64,000 nucleotides of DNA, from NCBI RefSeq assembly GCF_900113765.1, contig NZ_FOQO01000001.1:1-64000 (forward strand), written 5' to 3'. The DNA is from Parapedobacter indicus. GTDB lineage: Bacteria > Bacteroidota > Bacteroidia > Sphingobacteriales > Sphingobacteriaceae. Position 1 is the first letter of the stretch. Each line of letters begins with the position of its first letter. The notes beneath the pieces were generated by a model. That model did not search any database. It was given only the letters and a program-made list of their open reading frames with translations, and had not been told where the DNA came from. Below, one piece after another: positions 27,228 to 37,565 of this stretch. The translations under genes were made by a program, and so were the position numbers.

Positions 27228-28337
27228 ATGGACAAATTGGATAACATCAAATCGTTAATCGTAAACTACCTAAATGGTACCATTTCGGGCAGTGAATATC
27301 AGCAATTGAAGACATGGATTAATTTGTCGGATAAAAATCAATTGGAATTTGACAGAATACGCGAAATCTGGTTGGCCTCAAATCTGGCCAGTGAAAAATT
27401 CCAGTTTAATAGCCAAGCTGCATTTGAGCGTTTTCAAGAGAAAAACGCTATTCCATTGCTTCGAAAGACGAAGAAAGTGGCCCTATCTTATCCGTGGGCT
27501 GCGGCAATACTGATTGTTGCCCTATTAGGAGGCATAGCACTGAGGCACTTCGTGCGTTCATCGGTCGATGGGCAGACGACCGTCGCGTATCAGGAGATCA
27601 TTGTGCCCAACGGGTCGCGTTCGAAAATCCGGTTGCCCGATAGCTCAACGATTACAATAAACGCCGGCACAACCTTGCGCTACAGCACGGATTTCGGAAA
27701 AAAGCAGCGCAACATATGGCTGGATGGCGAAGCTTATTTTGTCGTTAACAAATCACCGGTTCCGTTTATCGTTCATTCGGGTACCGTACGGATAAAAGCA
27801 GTCGGGACAGAATTCAACGTTCGAGCCTATTCCACTGAAAATAAAATTGAGACTACATTAATAACGGGCAAAGTGGTGGTGAGCGATACCAGCGACTTAT
27901 CGAACATCTCCGGAGAAGTGTCCCTTTTCCCAAATCAGAAGCTGATTGTTGCCAAGGAGATGATCGCCTCGGCAGCTAACAGGGATGCTCGGGAGAAATC
28001 CCTGATCCCAAAGAAAAAACATCAGATTTCCAAGCCCACGAGCAATATCATCAAAGAGGAACGGGTAGATCCAGCACCCGATATCTCTTGGAAGGATGAC
28101 GAATGGGTGATCTATCGAGAGAGTTTGGAGGAATTGTCTGTTAAACTGGAGCGGCGGTATAACGTAGATATCGTTTTTGTGGATGAACATCTCAAGTCGC
28201 TTCGGTACAACGGTACCTTACCCGACCAACCATTGGAACAAGTATTAAACTTAATGAGTATGGTGTCGCCTATCCGTTATACAGTACAGGGTAAGACGGT
28301 GGTCTTTTCCGAGAATCGATATTTTAAGAAACCCTGA
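27228..28337 (+). CDS. FecR-family anti-sigma factor, locus 3
   Basis: A 369-residue FecR. A cytoplasmic N-terminal domain (DNIKSLIVNYLNGTISGSEYQQLKTW) is followed by one membrane segment (YPWAAAILIVALLGGIAL). The periplasmic FecR domain has NGSRSKIRLPDSSTITINAG, IWLDGEAYFVVNKSPVPFIV and KAVGTEFNVRAYS. The C-terminal DUF4974 part is VIYRESLEELSVKLERRYNVDIVF. A Lys/Ser-rich insert (about residues 255-285, KSLIPKKKHQISKPTSN) lies between the two periplasmic parts and is longer than in the other FecR proteins here. The SusC transporter it would listen to starts 168 bp downstream. Confidence 0.93.
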   Translation: MDKLDNIKSLIVNYLNGTISGSEYQQLKTWINLSDKNQLEFDRIREIWLASNLASEKFQFNSQAAFERFQEKNAIPLLRKTKKVALSYPWAAAILIVALLGGIALRHFVRSSVDGQTTVAYQEIIVPNGSRSKIRLPDSSTITINAGTTLRYSTDFGKKQRNIWLDGEAYFVVNKSPVPFIVHSGTVRIKAVGTEFNVRAYSTENKIETTLITGKVVVSDTSDLSNISGEVSLFPNQKLIVAKEMIASAANRDAREKSLIPKKKHQISKPTSNIIKEERVDPAPDISWKDDEWVIYRESLEELSVKLERRYNVDIVFVDEHLKSLRYNGTLPDQPLEQVLNLMSMVSPIRYTVQGKTVVFSENRYFKKP

Positions 28338-28505
28338 TTATACGGACGCATGATTAAACTACTAACCAATAAAAAAATGCCTATGGAAAAATAACAAACA
28401 ACGTGCGAAAACTAAGAAGCAAAGGGGATGCGCCACACACCCCCTATGCATTGGAACGTCCGTGAAGGACATACATTAATTCGTGAAAATTAACAGGTTA
28501 AAAAT

Positions 28506-31500
28506 ATGCATAATAACTATTATCTCAAATTTCCCATGCTGTGGGAAACCAAATTTTGCCGTATTATGAGATTATCTTTACTTCTGATGTTGGTTGGATT
28601 ATTTTCGGCGCACGCCAGTGTATATTCGCAAAATGCAAAGTTCAGTATTGATATCGAGGATTTGGCCATGCGCGATGCGCTGCGACAAGTCGAAAAAGTA
28701 AGTGGAAAGCGATTTTTCATGAGTGACGACCTTGCCGCGATGGACACACGGGTTTCGGTCAAAGCGCGAAACAAGAGTTTCGAACAGGTCATGCGACAGA
28801 TGCTTAAAGGTCATTACCTGTCTTATCAGATCGCTGACAATGGTATAGTAATCATCACCGAAGATGGAGTTCCACCACAGGATATCTCGGTCACGGGAAC
28901 CGTTACAGATGAGTTTGGAGATCCCATTCCCGGGGTAAGCGTAGCGGTAAAAGGTGGTACTAGCGGCGTAGTTACAGATGCTTTTGGTAAATATGTGATA
29001 TCCGTTGCTGATGAACAGGCAGTGATTGTTTTTTCGTATGTAGGTTTCACGACCGTCGAACAAGCTGTTGGCAGTAATAAGGTTATCAATGCGCTGCTAA
29101 AAGCGGATAATCAGAGCTTGGAAGAAGTCGTGGTAGTGGGGTATGGTACACAGAAGAAAGTAAACCTAACCGGTGCCGTTGAAACGGTGGGAAGCGAAGT
29201 GTTCGAGAACCGTTCCACAACCAATGTAACGCAGGCACTGCAAGGAGCGGTGCCCAACCTGAATATTTCGTTGGAGGACGGTAAGCCAGCACGGTCGGCT
29301 TCGTTCAATGTTCGGGGTCATACCTCCATCGGCCAGGAAGGAAGCGCACTGATCTTGATTGATGGCGTAGAGGGCGATCCCTCGTTCCTCAACCCGAACG
29401 ACATCGAAAGTGTAACGGTGTTGAAAGATGCGGCTTCAGCGGCAATCTATGGTGCCAGAGGTTCTTTCGGTGTGGTGCTGATTACGACCAAACGGGCGCA
29501 AAAGGGCCGAACCACCGTTACTTATAGCGGTAATCTATCCAGCCGATCGCTGGCAAAAACGCCCGAATTTGTAACGGATGCAGTAACCTGGGTGGAGCAT
29601 TTCAGGGATTCCTATTACAATCGTCAGGGGACGGTGCCTACGTCGATCAATAACAACACGCAGTATTACAGCGACGAGTGGCTGGAGCGGCTAAGGGCGT
29701 GGAAGGCGTCAGGCGAAGGACCAAAAACAGAAATACTACCCAATGGGAATTATGAATATTACGCCAATGTGGACTGGATGGGCATGCTTTTTAAGGACCA
29801 GTCGTTTGCACAGGACCATAACCTGAATATTTCCGGTGGCAATGAGAAGGCCGATTTCTATGTGTCGGGACGTTTCTATGATTTCGATGGCATGTACAAT
29901 TTCGATCCGGATACCTATCGCTCCTACAATCTCCGGGCAAAAGGATCATTGCAAGCCTATCCGTGGTTGAAGATTACCAATAACATGGAATTTTCAAATA
30001 ACCATTATCACATGCCTTATTCAGCGCAGGGCAGGAGCGCCAACATCCAGCGATATATTGAGGTAAATGCATTCCCGAGTTTGCCGATGTACAATCCGGA
30101 TGGTTCGTATACCCGCGGCGGGGCAGCCACGTTGGGTGCTTTTGCGGATGGTAACAATTACCAGAATAATAATCGGAATCTATTTCGGAATACCGTAGGA
30201 TTCAACACCGGTTTCTTTGACAACGCCTTCCGCATCAATGGCGATTTTACTTTCCGGTATGATAACCGCGATTTCTTTTGGAAGCGGGTGAAGGTTCCGT
30301 ATTATCAAAATGCCAATGCCGAATCGCCGTCGTATATGGGAGATGTGAATGGTGTGATTTACGAATGGATGGGACACACCATGTATACTGCCTCCAATCT
30401 GTATGCGGAATACGAAAATACCTTCGCTGAGCAACATTATGTAAAAGCGATGGCCGGCTGGAACTACGAGACGTCGGCTTATAAAGCCAACAGTATTGAA
30501 CGTAATCAATTGCTCCTTGAGGATGCTGAAAGCATCCAGTTGGCCACCGGCGAATCCATCATCCCGGGTGCCAGCGTAACAAACTGGAAAACTGCGGGTA
30601 CCTTCTTCCGGTTGAATTATGGTTACCGCGATCGTTATTTACTGGAAGTGAATGGACGTTATGATGGTTCATCCCGTTTTCCCGTGGATCAGCAGTGGGG
30701 TTTTTTTCCATCGGTTTCGGCGGGATGGCGATTGTCTGAAGAACCATTCTGGAACGTGAGTGAAAAGATTTTCTCTGACATTAAGTTCCGTGGGTCCTAT
30801 GGGTCATTGGGCAATGGCAACATCGCACCGTATAATTTTTTGGAGCTTTTGAGTATCGGCAGTTCGGGACGCGTGTTGGACGGTGCACTTAATAAAAAAA
30901 CCAGTGCACCGGCTCCCATTCCTGCCGGACTTACCTGGGAAAAAGCGACTACTAGCGATATCGGGCTGGATTTCGGTATGGTGCAGGGTAAACTGCGCTT
31001 CAGCGGCGACTATTACGTGCGGAAAACCACCGACATGTATGTAGCCGGACCTACGTTGCCCGATATATTCGGAGCGACGTCGCCCAAGGGTAACTTCGCC
31101 GACATGACCACTAAAGGGTTCGAAGCCACGCTGACGTGGCAGGACCAGTTCGCGCTGGGTAACAAACCTTTCCGTTATCAGGTACGTGGATCGCTATTTG
31201 ATTATGTGTCGACAATCGACAAATTCTACAATCCAACCAAGCGATTTACTGATCATTATGCCGGAAAGATTATCGGTGAGCTATGGGGATTCGAGACCGA
31301 CGGCTTATTCCAATCGGATCCCGATCCCAGCGAATACATCAATACGATTTTTAATGCCTCAGCAGATGCCGTATGGCGTGCGGGCGATTTGAAAATCCGC
31401 AACCGCGATGGAAGTGCTGACAATATGATCACGAAAGGTGAGCAAACAGTGGATAACCCGGGCGACATGACAATCATCGGCAATACCGAGCCGCGGTACC

Positions 31501-32036
31501 AATACGCGTTTACATTAGGAGGCGATTGGAATGGAATCTTCTTTTCGGCATTTTTACAGGGTGTAGGCAAGCAAGATTGGTATCCAGGATCGGAGACGGC
31601 CTTCTGGGGGCAATATAACCGGGGGTATAATCAGATGCCGGCATGGCACCTGGGCAATTATTGGACGGAAGATCACCCCGATGCATACCTGCCGCGGTAT
31701 GCACAGTACAACGGCACACTGGGGTATTCCAATCACGTTCCCAACGACCGTTATTTGCAACGGGTATCCTATTTACGGTTGAGAAGCCTGCAAATAGGCT
31801 ATACACTGCCACAAGTATGGATGTCGAAAATTGGTATACGGAATGCGCGTATCTATGCCACGGGCGAAAATCTAGCCAGTTGGTCGCCGCTTTACAAGCG
31901 GGCCAAGAACTTCATGGATGTGTCATCGGCTATCGGTGATAAAGATTCGGATTTGAACAGCTCGTATAATCAGGGAGATGGCAACAGCTATCCGCTATTA
32001 AAAACGGTATCGTTCGGTCTTTCATTCACCTACTAA
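28506..32036 (+). CDS. SusC/RagA TonB-dependent transporter with STN domain, locus 3
   Basis: A 1176-residue SusC, the largest of the four. Signal sequence MRLSLLLMLVGLFSAHASVYSQ is preceded by about 20 residues. The STN domain is at about 44-122 (KFSIDIEDLAMRDALRQVEK), then the carboxypeptidase-regulatory-like domain (VTGTVTDEFGDPIPGVSVAV), LEEVVVVGYGTQKKVNLTGAV, the plug (SALILIDGVEGDPSFLNPND, VLKDAASAAIYGARGSFGVV) and a barrel ending KTVSFGLSFTY. The 168-bp gap before it holds a short GC-rich inverted repeat (AGGGG 28423-28427, CCCCT 28441-28445). Without a nearby glycosidase, lyase or sulfatase, its cargo cannot be guessed. Confidence 0.95.
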   Translation: MHNNYYLKFPMLWETKFCRIMRLSLLLMLVGLFSAHASVYSQNAKFSIDIEDLAMRDALRQVEKVSGKRFFMSDDLAAMDTRVSVKARNKSFEQVMRQMLKGHYLSYQIADNGIVIITEDGVPPQDISVTGTVTDEFGDPIPGVSVAVKGGTSGVVTDAFGKYVISVADEQAVIVFSYVGFTTVEQAVGSNKVINALLKADNQSLEEVVVVGYGTQKKVNLTGAVETVGSEVFENRSTTNVTQALQGAVPNLNISLEDGKPARSASFNVRGHTSIGQEGSALILIDGVEGDPSFLNPNDIESVTVLKDAASAAIYGARGSFGVVLITTKRAQKGRTTVTYSGNLSSRSLAKTPEFVTDAVTWVEHFRDSYYNRQGTVPTSINNNTQYYSDEWLERLRAWKASGEGPKTEILPNGNYEYYANVDWMGMLFKDQSFAQDHNLNISGGNEKADFYVSGRFYDFDGMYNFDPDTYRSYNLRAKGSLQAYPWLKITNNMEFSNNHYHMPYSAQGRSANIQRYIEVNAFPSLPMYNPDGSYTRGGAATLGAFADGNNYQNNNRNLFRNTVGFNTGFFDNAFRINGDFTFRYDNRDFFWKRVKVPYYQNANAESPSYMGDVNGVIYEWMGHTMYTASNLYAEYENTFAEQHYVKAMAGWNYETSAYKANSIERNQLLLEDAESIQLATGESIIPGASVTNWKTAGTFFRLNYGYRDRYLLEVNGRYDGSSRFPVDQQWGFFPSVSAGWRLSEEPFWNVSEKIFSDIKFRGSYGSLGNGNIAPYNFLELLSIGSSGRVLDGALNKKTSAPAPIPAGLTWEKATTSDIGLDFGMVQGKLRFSGDYYVRKTTDMYVAGPTLPDIFGATSPKGNFADMTTKGFEATLTWQDQFALGNKPFRYQVRGSLFDYVSTIDKFYNPTKRFTDHYAGKIIGELWGFETDGLFQSDPDPSEYINTIFNASADAVWRAGDLKIRNRDGSADNMITKGEQTVDNPGDMTIIGNTEPRYQYAFTLGGDWNGIFFSAFLQGVGKQDWYPGSETAFWGQYNRGYNQMPAWHLGNYWTEDHPDAYLPRYAQYNGTLGYSNHVPNDRYLQRVSYLRLRSLQIGYTLPQVWMSKIGIRNARIYATGENLASWSPLYKRAKNFMDVSSAIGDKDSDLNSSYNQGDGNSYPLLKTVSFGLSFTY

Positions 32037-32053
32037 CTTCAAAAAATAAAAAC

Positions 32054-33868
32054 ATGAGAAAGTATATCTTGTTTATAGCGGCTACAGTTCTTCTATTTTC
32101 CAGCTGTGAAATGGATGAACCGCCGGTCACCCAGACGGATAGGAACGCCATATTCAGTTCGGAGGAAGGGTTAAGGGCTTATTCCATCTCATTTTACGAT
32201 ATGTTTCCCAATGCATCCGATCAGGCCATCGTCGAACAATCGCTGGTAGACTATGGCGCTACCAATACGCTGAGCGGATTTACGTTGCGGAATTCATACA
32301 GCGAAAATAATTCTTCGGGCTGGGACGCTGACGATTGGGCAAAGCTTCGCAATGTCAACTATTTTATTGTGAACTGTACCGATCCGGCGGTTCCCGAAGA
32401 GGCGCGGAACAACTACATCGGTCTTGCCCGTTTTTTCCGGGCCTGGTTTTACTACGGAATGGTACGGCGGTTTGGCGATGTTCCTTGGGTGGATCATCCG
32501 TTGGATCCAAGTGAAGAAGAAGCGCTGTATGGCACCCGCGATTCACGGGAATTGGTCATGGAGAAAGTATACGAAGACCTGATGTTTGCCGCCGAAAACA
32601 TCACCCGAACCGCTGACGCCGCGCAGTCCTCATTGGTAACGAAATGGGTAGCTTATGCATTCACTTCGCGTGTGTCTTTGTTTGAAGGAACATTCCGCAA
32701 ATATCATAATCTGAATCTGACTACTTCGCCCGAAACGTGGCTGAAAAGAGCAGAAGATGCCGCATATGTGGTGATGCAGGAGTCAGGTAAATCATTAAAT
32801 GCCGATTATCGTGCATTATTTACGAGCGATGATCCGCCCGCATCGGAAACATTATTGGCGATTGCATCAAGTGCCTCCCTGGGCATTAAGCACAATGCAA
32901 ATTGGCGGTGGACATCGGAAACCTACGGTACCGGTCTGAACCTGATCCGTCCATTTGTATGCACCTACCTGCAAAAAGACGGGACTCCTTATACTGACCG
33001 GGCGGGATGGCAGTATGAAGATTTCTACGATGAATTCCAGAATCGTGACGAGCGGTTGAACGCTTCGCTCCGTTATCCGGGATATACACGCGAAGGGGAG
33101 CTTGCTCTGCCCGTATTCAGTGGCTATGCGCGGTTGGGATATCAGCCAATGAAACTCTGTGTAGACGCAACTATTGGCGATAGCCAAACCGAAAGCACGC
33201 ATGCCATTCAGTTGGTCCGGTTTGGCGAAGTATTGCTGAATTATGCCGAAGCGAAAGCCGAGCAGGGTACGCTTACCGATGCGGACTGGGCCGCAACCAT
33301 CGGTGCGCTGCGGGCGCGTGCAGGAATTACCGGCGGACTGAATACGAAGCCGACCGTCGTGGACAGTTACCTAAGAGCTACCTATTTTCCCGATATTAAC
33401 GATCCCGTAATTCTGGAAATCCGCCGTGAGCGAGCCATTGAATTGCTGCTCGAAGGGTTCCGCTTTGACGACCTTCGTCGCTGGAAATCAGGCGATCTCT
33501 TTAAAATGAGCTGGACCGGCATGTACATATCGGGTATTAACCAACCGCTGGACGTCGATCACAATGGCACACACGATGTAATTTACTACACCGATGATGC
33601 CGGGTTGGCTGCAGCGGAAGCAATTGCAAATAATACCAGCTTATACCGGGTGCGGGTAAGTACCGATCCTGCCGCAGAAATCATTCAGGTACATGCAGCC
33701 GGCAATGGTACCGGCTATTACCTGGCATGGTTTACGAACAACGACTCAAAGAAAGTATGGGGACCTAAGCAGTATTTCTATCCGATTCCGGTTGGTGCAT
33801 TGAACCTGAATCCGCAATTGGAGCAAAATCCAGGTTGGGAGAATGGAGCGACAAATGATGGGAATTAA
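32054..33868 (+). CDS. SusD/RagB family lipoprotein, locus 3
   Basis: A 604-residue SusD partner of the preceding transporter (17-bp gap). The lipoprotein leader ends LLFSSC (Cys 19). SusD features: NNYIGLARFFRAWFYYGMVRRFGDVPWV, KWVAYAFTSRVSLFEGTFRKYHN, and QLVRFGEVLLNYAEAKAEQG with EIRRERAIELLLEGFRFDDLRRWKSGDLF. It ends PVGALNLNPQLEQNPGWE, the usual SusD ending plus a few residues. A strong hairpin terminator stands 30 bases after the stop. Confidence 0.95.
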   Translation: MRKYILFIAATVLLFSSCEMDEPPVTQTDRNAIFSSEEGLRAYSISFYDMFPNASDQAIVEQSLVDYGATNTLSGFTLRNSYSENNSSGWDADDWAKLRNVNYFIVNCTDPAVPEEARNNYIGLARFFRAWFYYGMVRRFGDVPWVDHPLDPSEEEALYGTRDSRELVMEKVYEDLMFAAENITRTADAAQSSLVTKWVAYAFTSRVSLFEGTFRKYHNLNLTTSPETWLKRAEDAAYVVMQESGKSLNADYRALFTSDDPPASETLLAIASSASLGIKHNANWRWTSETYGTGLNLIRPFVCTYLQKDGTPYTDRAGWQYEDFYDEFQNRDERLNASLRYPGYTREGELALPVFSGYARLGYQPMKLCVDATIGDSQTESTHAIQLVRFGEVLLNYAEAKAEQGTLTDADWAATIGALRARAGITGGLNTKPTVVDSYLRATYFPDINDPVILEIRRERAIELLLEGFRFDDLRRWKSGDLFKMSWTGMYISGINQPLDVDHNGTHDVIYYTDDAGLAAAEAIANNTSLYRVRVSTDPAAEIIQVHAAGNGTGYYLAWFTNNDSKKVWGPKQYFYPIPVGALNLNPQLEQNPGWENGATNDGN

Positions 33869-33897
33869 AGAACTGATTTTTCCGTAAATTAAAATTT

Positions 33898-33950
33898 GAA
33901 AACCCCCTGAAATCAACAAAATTTGCTGTTGAAAAAGGGGGTTTTCTTTA
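33898..33950 (+). terminator. intrinsic terminator after locus 3 SusD
   Basis: An 11-bp perfect stem, GAAAACCCCCT (33898-33908) with AGGGGGTTTTC (33936-33946), encloses a smaller inner stem TCAACA (33913-33918) and TGTTGA (33927-33932), with T-rich sequence at the end. It stands only 15 bases before the next start codon, so it may act as an attenuator for that gene rather than as a complete stop. Confidence 0.85.
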
Positions 33951-33964
33951 ACCATTAATTAGCA

Positions 33965-34771
33965 ATGACAATGAACTGTAAAAAAATCATTTATCTCATC
34001 TTCCTGATAGTGCCTTGCTGCCAAGTGTGGGCTTTTTCCGATTCTACAGCCAGCCATGAACCGCCCACGCGGCTGAAGGTACTGTCTTACAATTTACGTT
34101 TCGGCGAACTTGCATCACTGGAAGAGTTAGCTGCGTTTATTAACGAGCAGAATCCTGATATTGTAGCTTTGCAGGAGGTAGATTGCCGTACCAACCGCGA
34201 TCGGGCACCCCAGCAGCACGGTAAGGATTTCGCTACTGAATTGGGTTTCCGTACGGGCATGATTGCCGCCTACGGTAAAACCATTCCTTATGCCGGCGGT
34301 TATTATGGCATTGCCATCTTGTCCAAGTATCCGCTGGCCAAAGTCGAACGTATCTATTTGCCTAAAACGGAAAATGGAAAGGAGCAGCGGGCTATTTTGG
34401 TTGCCGATGTCGAGTTTCGAGAAGGGGAATATATTACGTTTGCCAGTACGCACCTGGATTATACCAATACCGAAGAGCGCCAAGTACAAGTCGAAAAGCT
34501 GAACAAAGTGCTATTGGCACAGTCCCACCCGGTGATCGTAGCAGGCGACTTCAATGCCAGACCGGATTCCAAGGAAATCAGCGAAGGGATGGCTGCTTGG
34601 AAAACGGTCTCCAATGGAGAGCCGACCATACCGGCCAATGCACCTCGTCACACGATTGACTACATTTTCTGTTATCCGAAAGACAAATGGTCCGAAATAG
34701 GGGCAACAACTTACCAGATTGGTCTTTCCGATCATTTGCCGATCAGCGCAGTTGTCGAATTGAACCCATGA
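33965..34771 (+). CDS. secreted endonuclease/exonuclease/phosphatase-fold protein
   Basis: A 268-residue protein of the EEP (exonuclease III/sphingomyelinase/inositol-phosphatase) superfamily with a signal peptide (IIYLIFLIVPCCQVWAF). The motifs are in order: VLSYNLRFG, DIVALQEVDCRTNR (metal-binding Glu), ASTHLDYTN, VIVAGDFNARPDS (Asp/Asn pair), TIDYIFC and GLSDHLPISAVV (catalytic Asp-His). All catalytic positions are present. Export suggests a periplasmic or extracellular phosphodiesterase acting on a phospho-sugar, nucleic acid or lipid headgroup. It follows the locus 3 terminator by 15 bases and I see no separate promoter box, so expression may rely on read-through. Whether it belongs functionally to locus 3 is open. 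Confidence 0.88.
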   Translation: MTMNCKKIIYLIFLIVPCCQVWAFSDSTASHEPPTRLKVLSYNLRFGELASLEELAAFINEQNPDIVALQEVDCRTNRDRAPQQHGKDFATELGFRTGMIAAYGKTIPYAGGYYGIAILSKYPLAKVERIYLPKTENGKEQRAILVADVEFREGEYITFASTHLDYTNTEERQVQVEKLNKVLLAQSHPVIVAGDFNARPDSKEISEGMAAWKTVSNGEPTIPANAPRHTIDYIFCYPKDKWSEIGATTYQIGLSDHLPISAVVELNP

Positions 34772-34794
34772 TTTGCAGCGAGAGGCAAAAGCCA

Positions 34795-34827
34795 GAAGCG
34801 CCATGGGATTCTATCTCATGGCGCTTC
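34795..34827. terminator. terminator between convergent EEP and clpC genes
   Basis: A perfect 11-bp stem, GAAGCGCCATG (34795-34805) with CATGGCGCTTC (34817-34827), and an 11-base loop, lies midway between two convergent genes. T-rich sequence follows it on the plus strand. It probably serves both directions. Confidence 0.75.
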
Positions 34828-34852
34828 CTGTTTTATGAAATAACCTGTTAAA

Positions 34853-37402
34853 TTACTCGTCTTTTTTCTCTTCGGCCACATCCGAAGGCTTGGAAGAACC
34901 ACCGTCTCCCGCCTGTACGTTGACTACAATTTCAGTTTTATCCTTGTCGTAATCAACTTCCAGCGTGTTGCCTTCACTAACCTCACCTTTCAGGATTTCC
35001 TCGGCGATGGGGTCTTCCAGGTATTTCTGGATCGCCCGTTTGAGTGGACGCGCTCCGAAATTGCTGTCGAATCCTTTTTCGGCAACAAACTCTTTGGCGG
35101 CTTCGGTGAGCTTAATGCTATATCCCAATGCTTGGATACGAACAAAAAGCGACTTCAACTCAATATCGATAATTTTGAAGATATGTTCCTTATCCAGTGA
35201 ATTGAAGACGATGACATCATCAATACGGTTCAGGAACTCCGGAGCGAAGGCTCGTTTAAGTGCATTTTCGATAACACTGCGCGAATGCGATTCGGCCTGT
35301 TCCGTTTTTGCTGCGGTGGTGAAGCCCACTCCTTGTCCGAAGTCCTTCAACTGGCGGGCTCCAATATTGGAGGTCATGATCAGGATGGTGTTCCTGAAGT
35401 CTACCCGGCGGCCCAAACTGTCGGTCAGCTGTCCTTCATCCAATACTTGCAGCAACAAGTTGAATACGTCGGGATGTGCTTTTTCGATTTCGTCCAACAG
35501 GACTACTGAATAAGGTTTCCGCCGTACTTTCTCCGTCAGTTGTCCACCTTCTTCGTATCCCACGTATCCCGGAGGCGCACCGACGAGACGGGAGATCGCG
35601 AATTTTTCCATGTATTCACTCATGTCGATCTGGATGAGTGAATCTTCACTGTCGAACATGAAACGGGCTAACTCTTTTGCCAGCTCTGTTTTGCCGACGC
35701 CGGTAGGACCTAAGAAAATGAAGGAGCCGATTGGTTTTTTCGGATCTTTCAGTCCCGCACGGGTACGTTGAATCGCTTTGACGAGCTTCTTTACGGCTTC
35801 GTCCTGGCCGATGATTCGCCCCTTCATCGATTCGCCCATGTTCAACAGCTTTTGGCTGTCAGACTGACCTACTCGCTGCACGGGTATGCCCGTCATCATC
35901 GAAACTACTTCGGCCACATTATCTTCCGTTACGGTATACCGTTTGGTTTTCGTTTCCGCTTCCCACGCCGTTTTTTCTTGCTCAAGTTCTTCCAACAACC
36001 GTTTTTCCGTATCACGCAATTTAGCTGCTTCCTCGTATTTCTGGCTGCGGACTACCTTGTTTTTCTCGACTTTGATTTCCTCAATTTTCTGTTCAATATC
36101 GATGATGCTTTGCGGCACGTGGATATTGGTGAGGTGCACCCGCGATCCGGCTTCGTCCATTGCATCGATCGCCTTGTCGGGCAGGAACCGGTCGGTGATA
36201 TACCGCGTGGTCAAGGTAACACAAGCCTCAATGGCTTCCGGTGTATAATTGACGTTGTGGTGCTCTTCGTACTTGTCCTTGATGCGATTCAGTATTTCAA
36301 CGGTCTCGTCGTGCGTAGCAGGTTCGATCATCACTTTTTGGAACCTGCGATCAAGTGCTCCATCTTTTTCGATGTATTGGCGATACTCGTCAAGGGTAGT
36401 GGCACCGATGCATTGGATTTCTCCACGAGCCAACGCCGGTTTGAACATATTGGAGGCGTCTAATGATCCAGAGGCACCCCCGGCACCGACGATGGTGTGA
36501 ATCTCATCGATAAACAAGATGACATCCGGTGATTTCTCCAATTCGTTCATCACTGCCTTCATCCGCTCTTCAAACTGCCCGCGATATTTTGTGCCTGCCA
36601 CCAGCGAGGCAAGGTCCAGCGTAACTACCCGTTTGTTGAACAGCACCCGCGATACTTTCCGTTGAATGATGCGCAATGCCAATCCTTCGGCGATGGCGGA
36701 TTTACCCACGCCCGGTTCGCCGATCAAGATGGGATTGTTTTTCTTCCGTCGTGAAAGAATCTGCGAAACCCGTTCGATTTCCTTTTCACGGCCTACGATC
36801 GGATCCAGTCGTCCTTCTTCTGCCGCCCTAGTGAGATCGCGGCCAAAGTTATCAAGTACCGGGGTTTTTGATTTGATGTCCGATACCTTCTTAGGTTGAT
36901 TGAAATGATCTTCCTCTTTAAAGTCATCATCCCCAGCTGTTGAGCCGGAGGCCTGATCGGTAATGCCTGCTTTATGCTGTTCTACATCTGCTTTGAAGAC
37001 GTCGTAATTAATGTCGTATTGCTGCAGGATTTGCGAGGCGATGTTTTCCTCGTCGCGCAGAATGGATAACAGCAGGTGTTCGGTGCCAATGACGTCACTT
37101 TTAAAGATTTTTGCTTCAAGATACGTGATTTTCAACACTTTCTCCGCTTGTTTCGTAAGCGGCATATTGCCGATCGGAGCGCGTGACATCGAAGAACCTT
37201 TTACGGCATCCTCGATCGATTTGCGTAGCTCGGTCGTGTCGATCCCTGCATGTTTCAATATCTTGATGGCCATACCGTCTCCTTCACGGATTAAACCCAG
37301 CAACAAATGCTCTGTGCCGATGTAATCGTGTTTCAACCTGATAGCTTCTTCCCTGCTGTATGAAATCACATCCTTTACGCGAGGCGAAAATTTTGCTTCC
37401 AT
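34853..37402 (-). CDS. clpC: ATP-dependent Clp protease ATP-binding subunit ClpC
   Basis: An 849-residue HSP100 unfoldase that feeds ClpP. Domains in order: double Clp N-domain ([37 protein letters not shown] and a second copy to about residue 145); AAA+ module 1 with Walker [10 protein letters not shown] and [18 protein letters not shown]; a UVR-type coiled region ([29 protein letters not shown]); AAA+ module 2 with [12 protein letters not shown] and [14 protein letters not shown]; and a C-terminal D2-small domain ending in an acidic tail. The UVR segment identifies ClpC rather than ClpA or ClpB. Length is normal. It is monocistronic, with a -7 box about 110 bp upstream. Confidence 0.97.
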   Translation of the reverse strand: MEAKFSPRVKDVISYSREEAIRLKHDYIGTEHLLLGLIREGDGMAIKILKHAGIDTTELRKSIEDAVKGSSMSRAPIGNMPLTKQAEKVLKITYLEAKIFKSDVIGTEHLLLSILRDEENIASQILQQYDINYDVFKADVEQHKAGITDQASGSTAGDDDFKEEDHFNQPKKVSDIKSKTPVLDNFGRDLTRAAEEGRLDPIVGREKEIERVSQILSRRKKNNPILIGEPGVGKSAIAEGLALRIIQRKVSRVLFNKRVVTLDLASLVAGTKYRGQFEERMKAVMNELEKSPDVILFIDEIHTIVGAGGASGSLDASNMFKPALARGEIQCIGATTLDEYRQYIEKDGALDRRFQKVMIEPATHDETVEILNRIKDKYEEHHNVNYTPEAIEACVTLTTRYITDRFLPDKAIDAMDEAGSRVHLTNIHVPQSIIDIEQKIEEIKVEKNKVVRSQKYEEAAKLRDTEKRLLEELEQEKTAWEAETKTKRYTVTEDNVAEVVSMMTGIPVQRVGQSDSQKLLNMGESMKGRIIGQDEAVKKLVKAIQRTRAGLKDPKKPIGSFIFLGPTGVGKTELAKELARFMFDSEDSLIQIDMSEYMEKFAISRLVGAPPGYVGYEEGGQLTEKVRRKPYSVVLLDEIEKAHPDVFNLLLQVLDEGQLTDSLGRRVDFRNTILIMTSNIGARQLKDFGQGVGFTTAAKTEQAESHSRSVIENALKRAFAPEFLNRIDDVIVFNSLDKEHIFKIIDIELKSLFVRIQALGYSIKLTEAAKEFVAEKGFDSNFGARPLKRAIQKYLEDPIAEEILKGEVSEGNTLEVDYDKDKTEIVVNVQAGDGGSSKPSDVAEEKKDE

Positions 37403-37513
37403 GAATGTTTACCTTTCTCTTTTTGTATGCTAAGGATGCGATAAATGTAGAAAAAATTATCGCTTGTGCCTTATTATTTTGTGTAACATTTATCAACAAT
37501 TAAGCCATAGACA

Positions 37514-37521
37514 CAAATATA
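37514..37521 (-). promoter_or_regulatory. candidate -7 box for clpC
   Basis: On the minus strand these bases read TATATTTG, an exact TAnnTTTG match, leaving a 5' leader of about 105 bases before the clpC start. The leader is AT-rich and I see no clear stem in it. Confidence 0.45.
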
Positions 37522-37565
37522 ACATTTTGTCAGTTTTGATAAAAGTATTTATTGCATCATTGTGA

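Noticed and set aside
28423-28445. AGGGG/CCCCT inverted repeat before locus 3 SusC as an attenuator
   Set aside because: The stem is only 5 bp with a 13-base loop and no T run follows, so the evidence is too weak for a separate call.
35768-36463. Open frame of 231 codons antisense to clpC
   Set aside because: It is a shadow of the conserved AAA+ coding sequence with Phe/Leu-rich translation and no start context; similar antisense frames over recN and ettA were rejected for the same reason.
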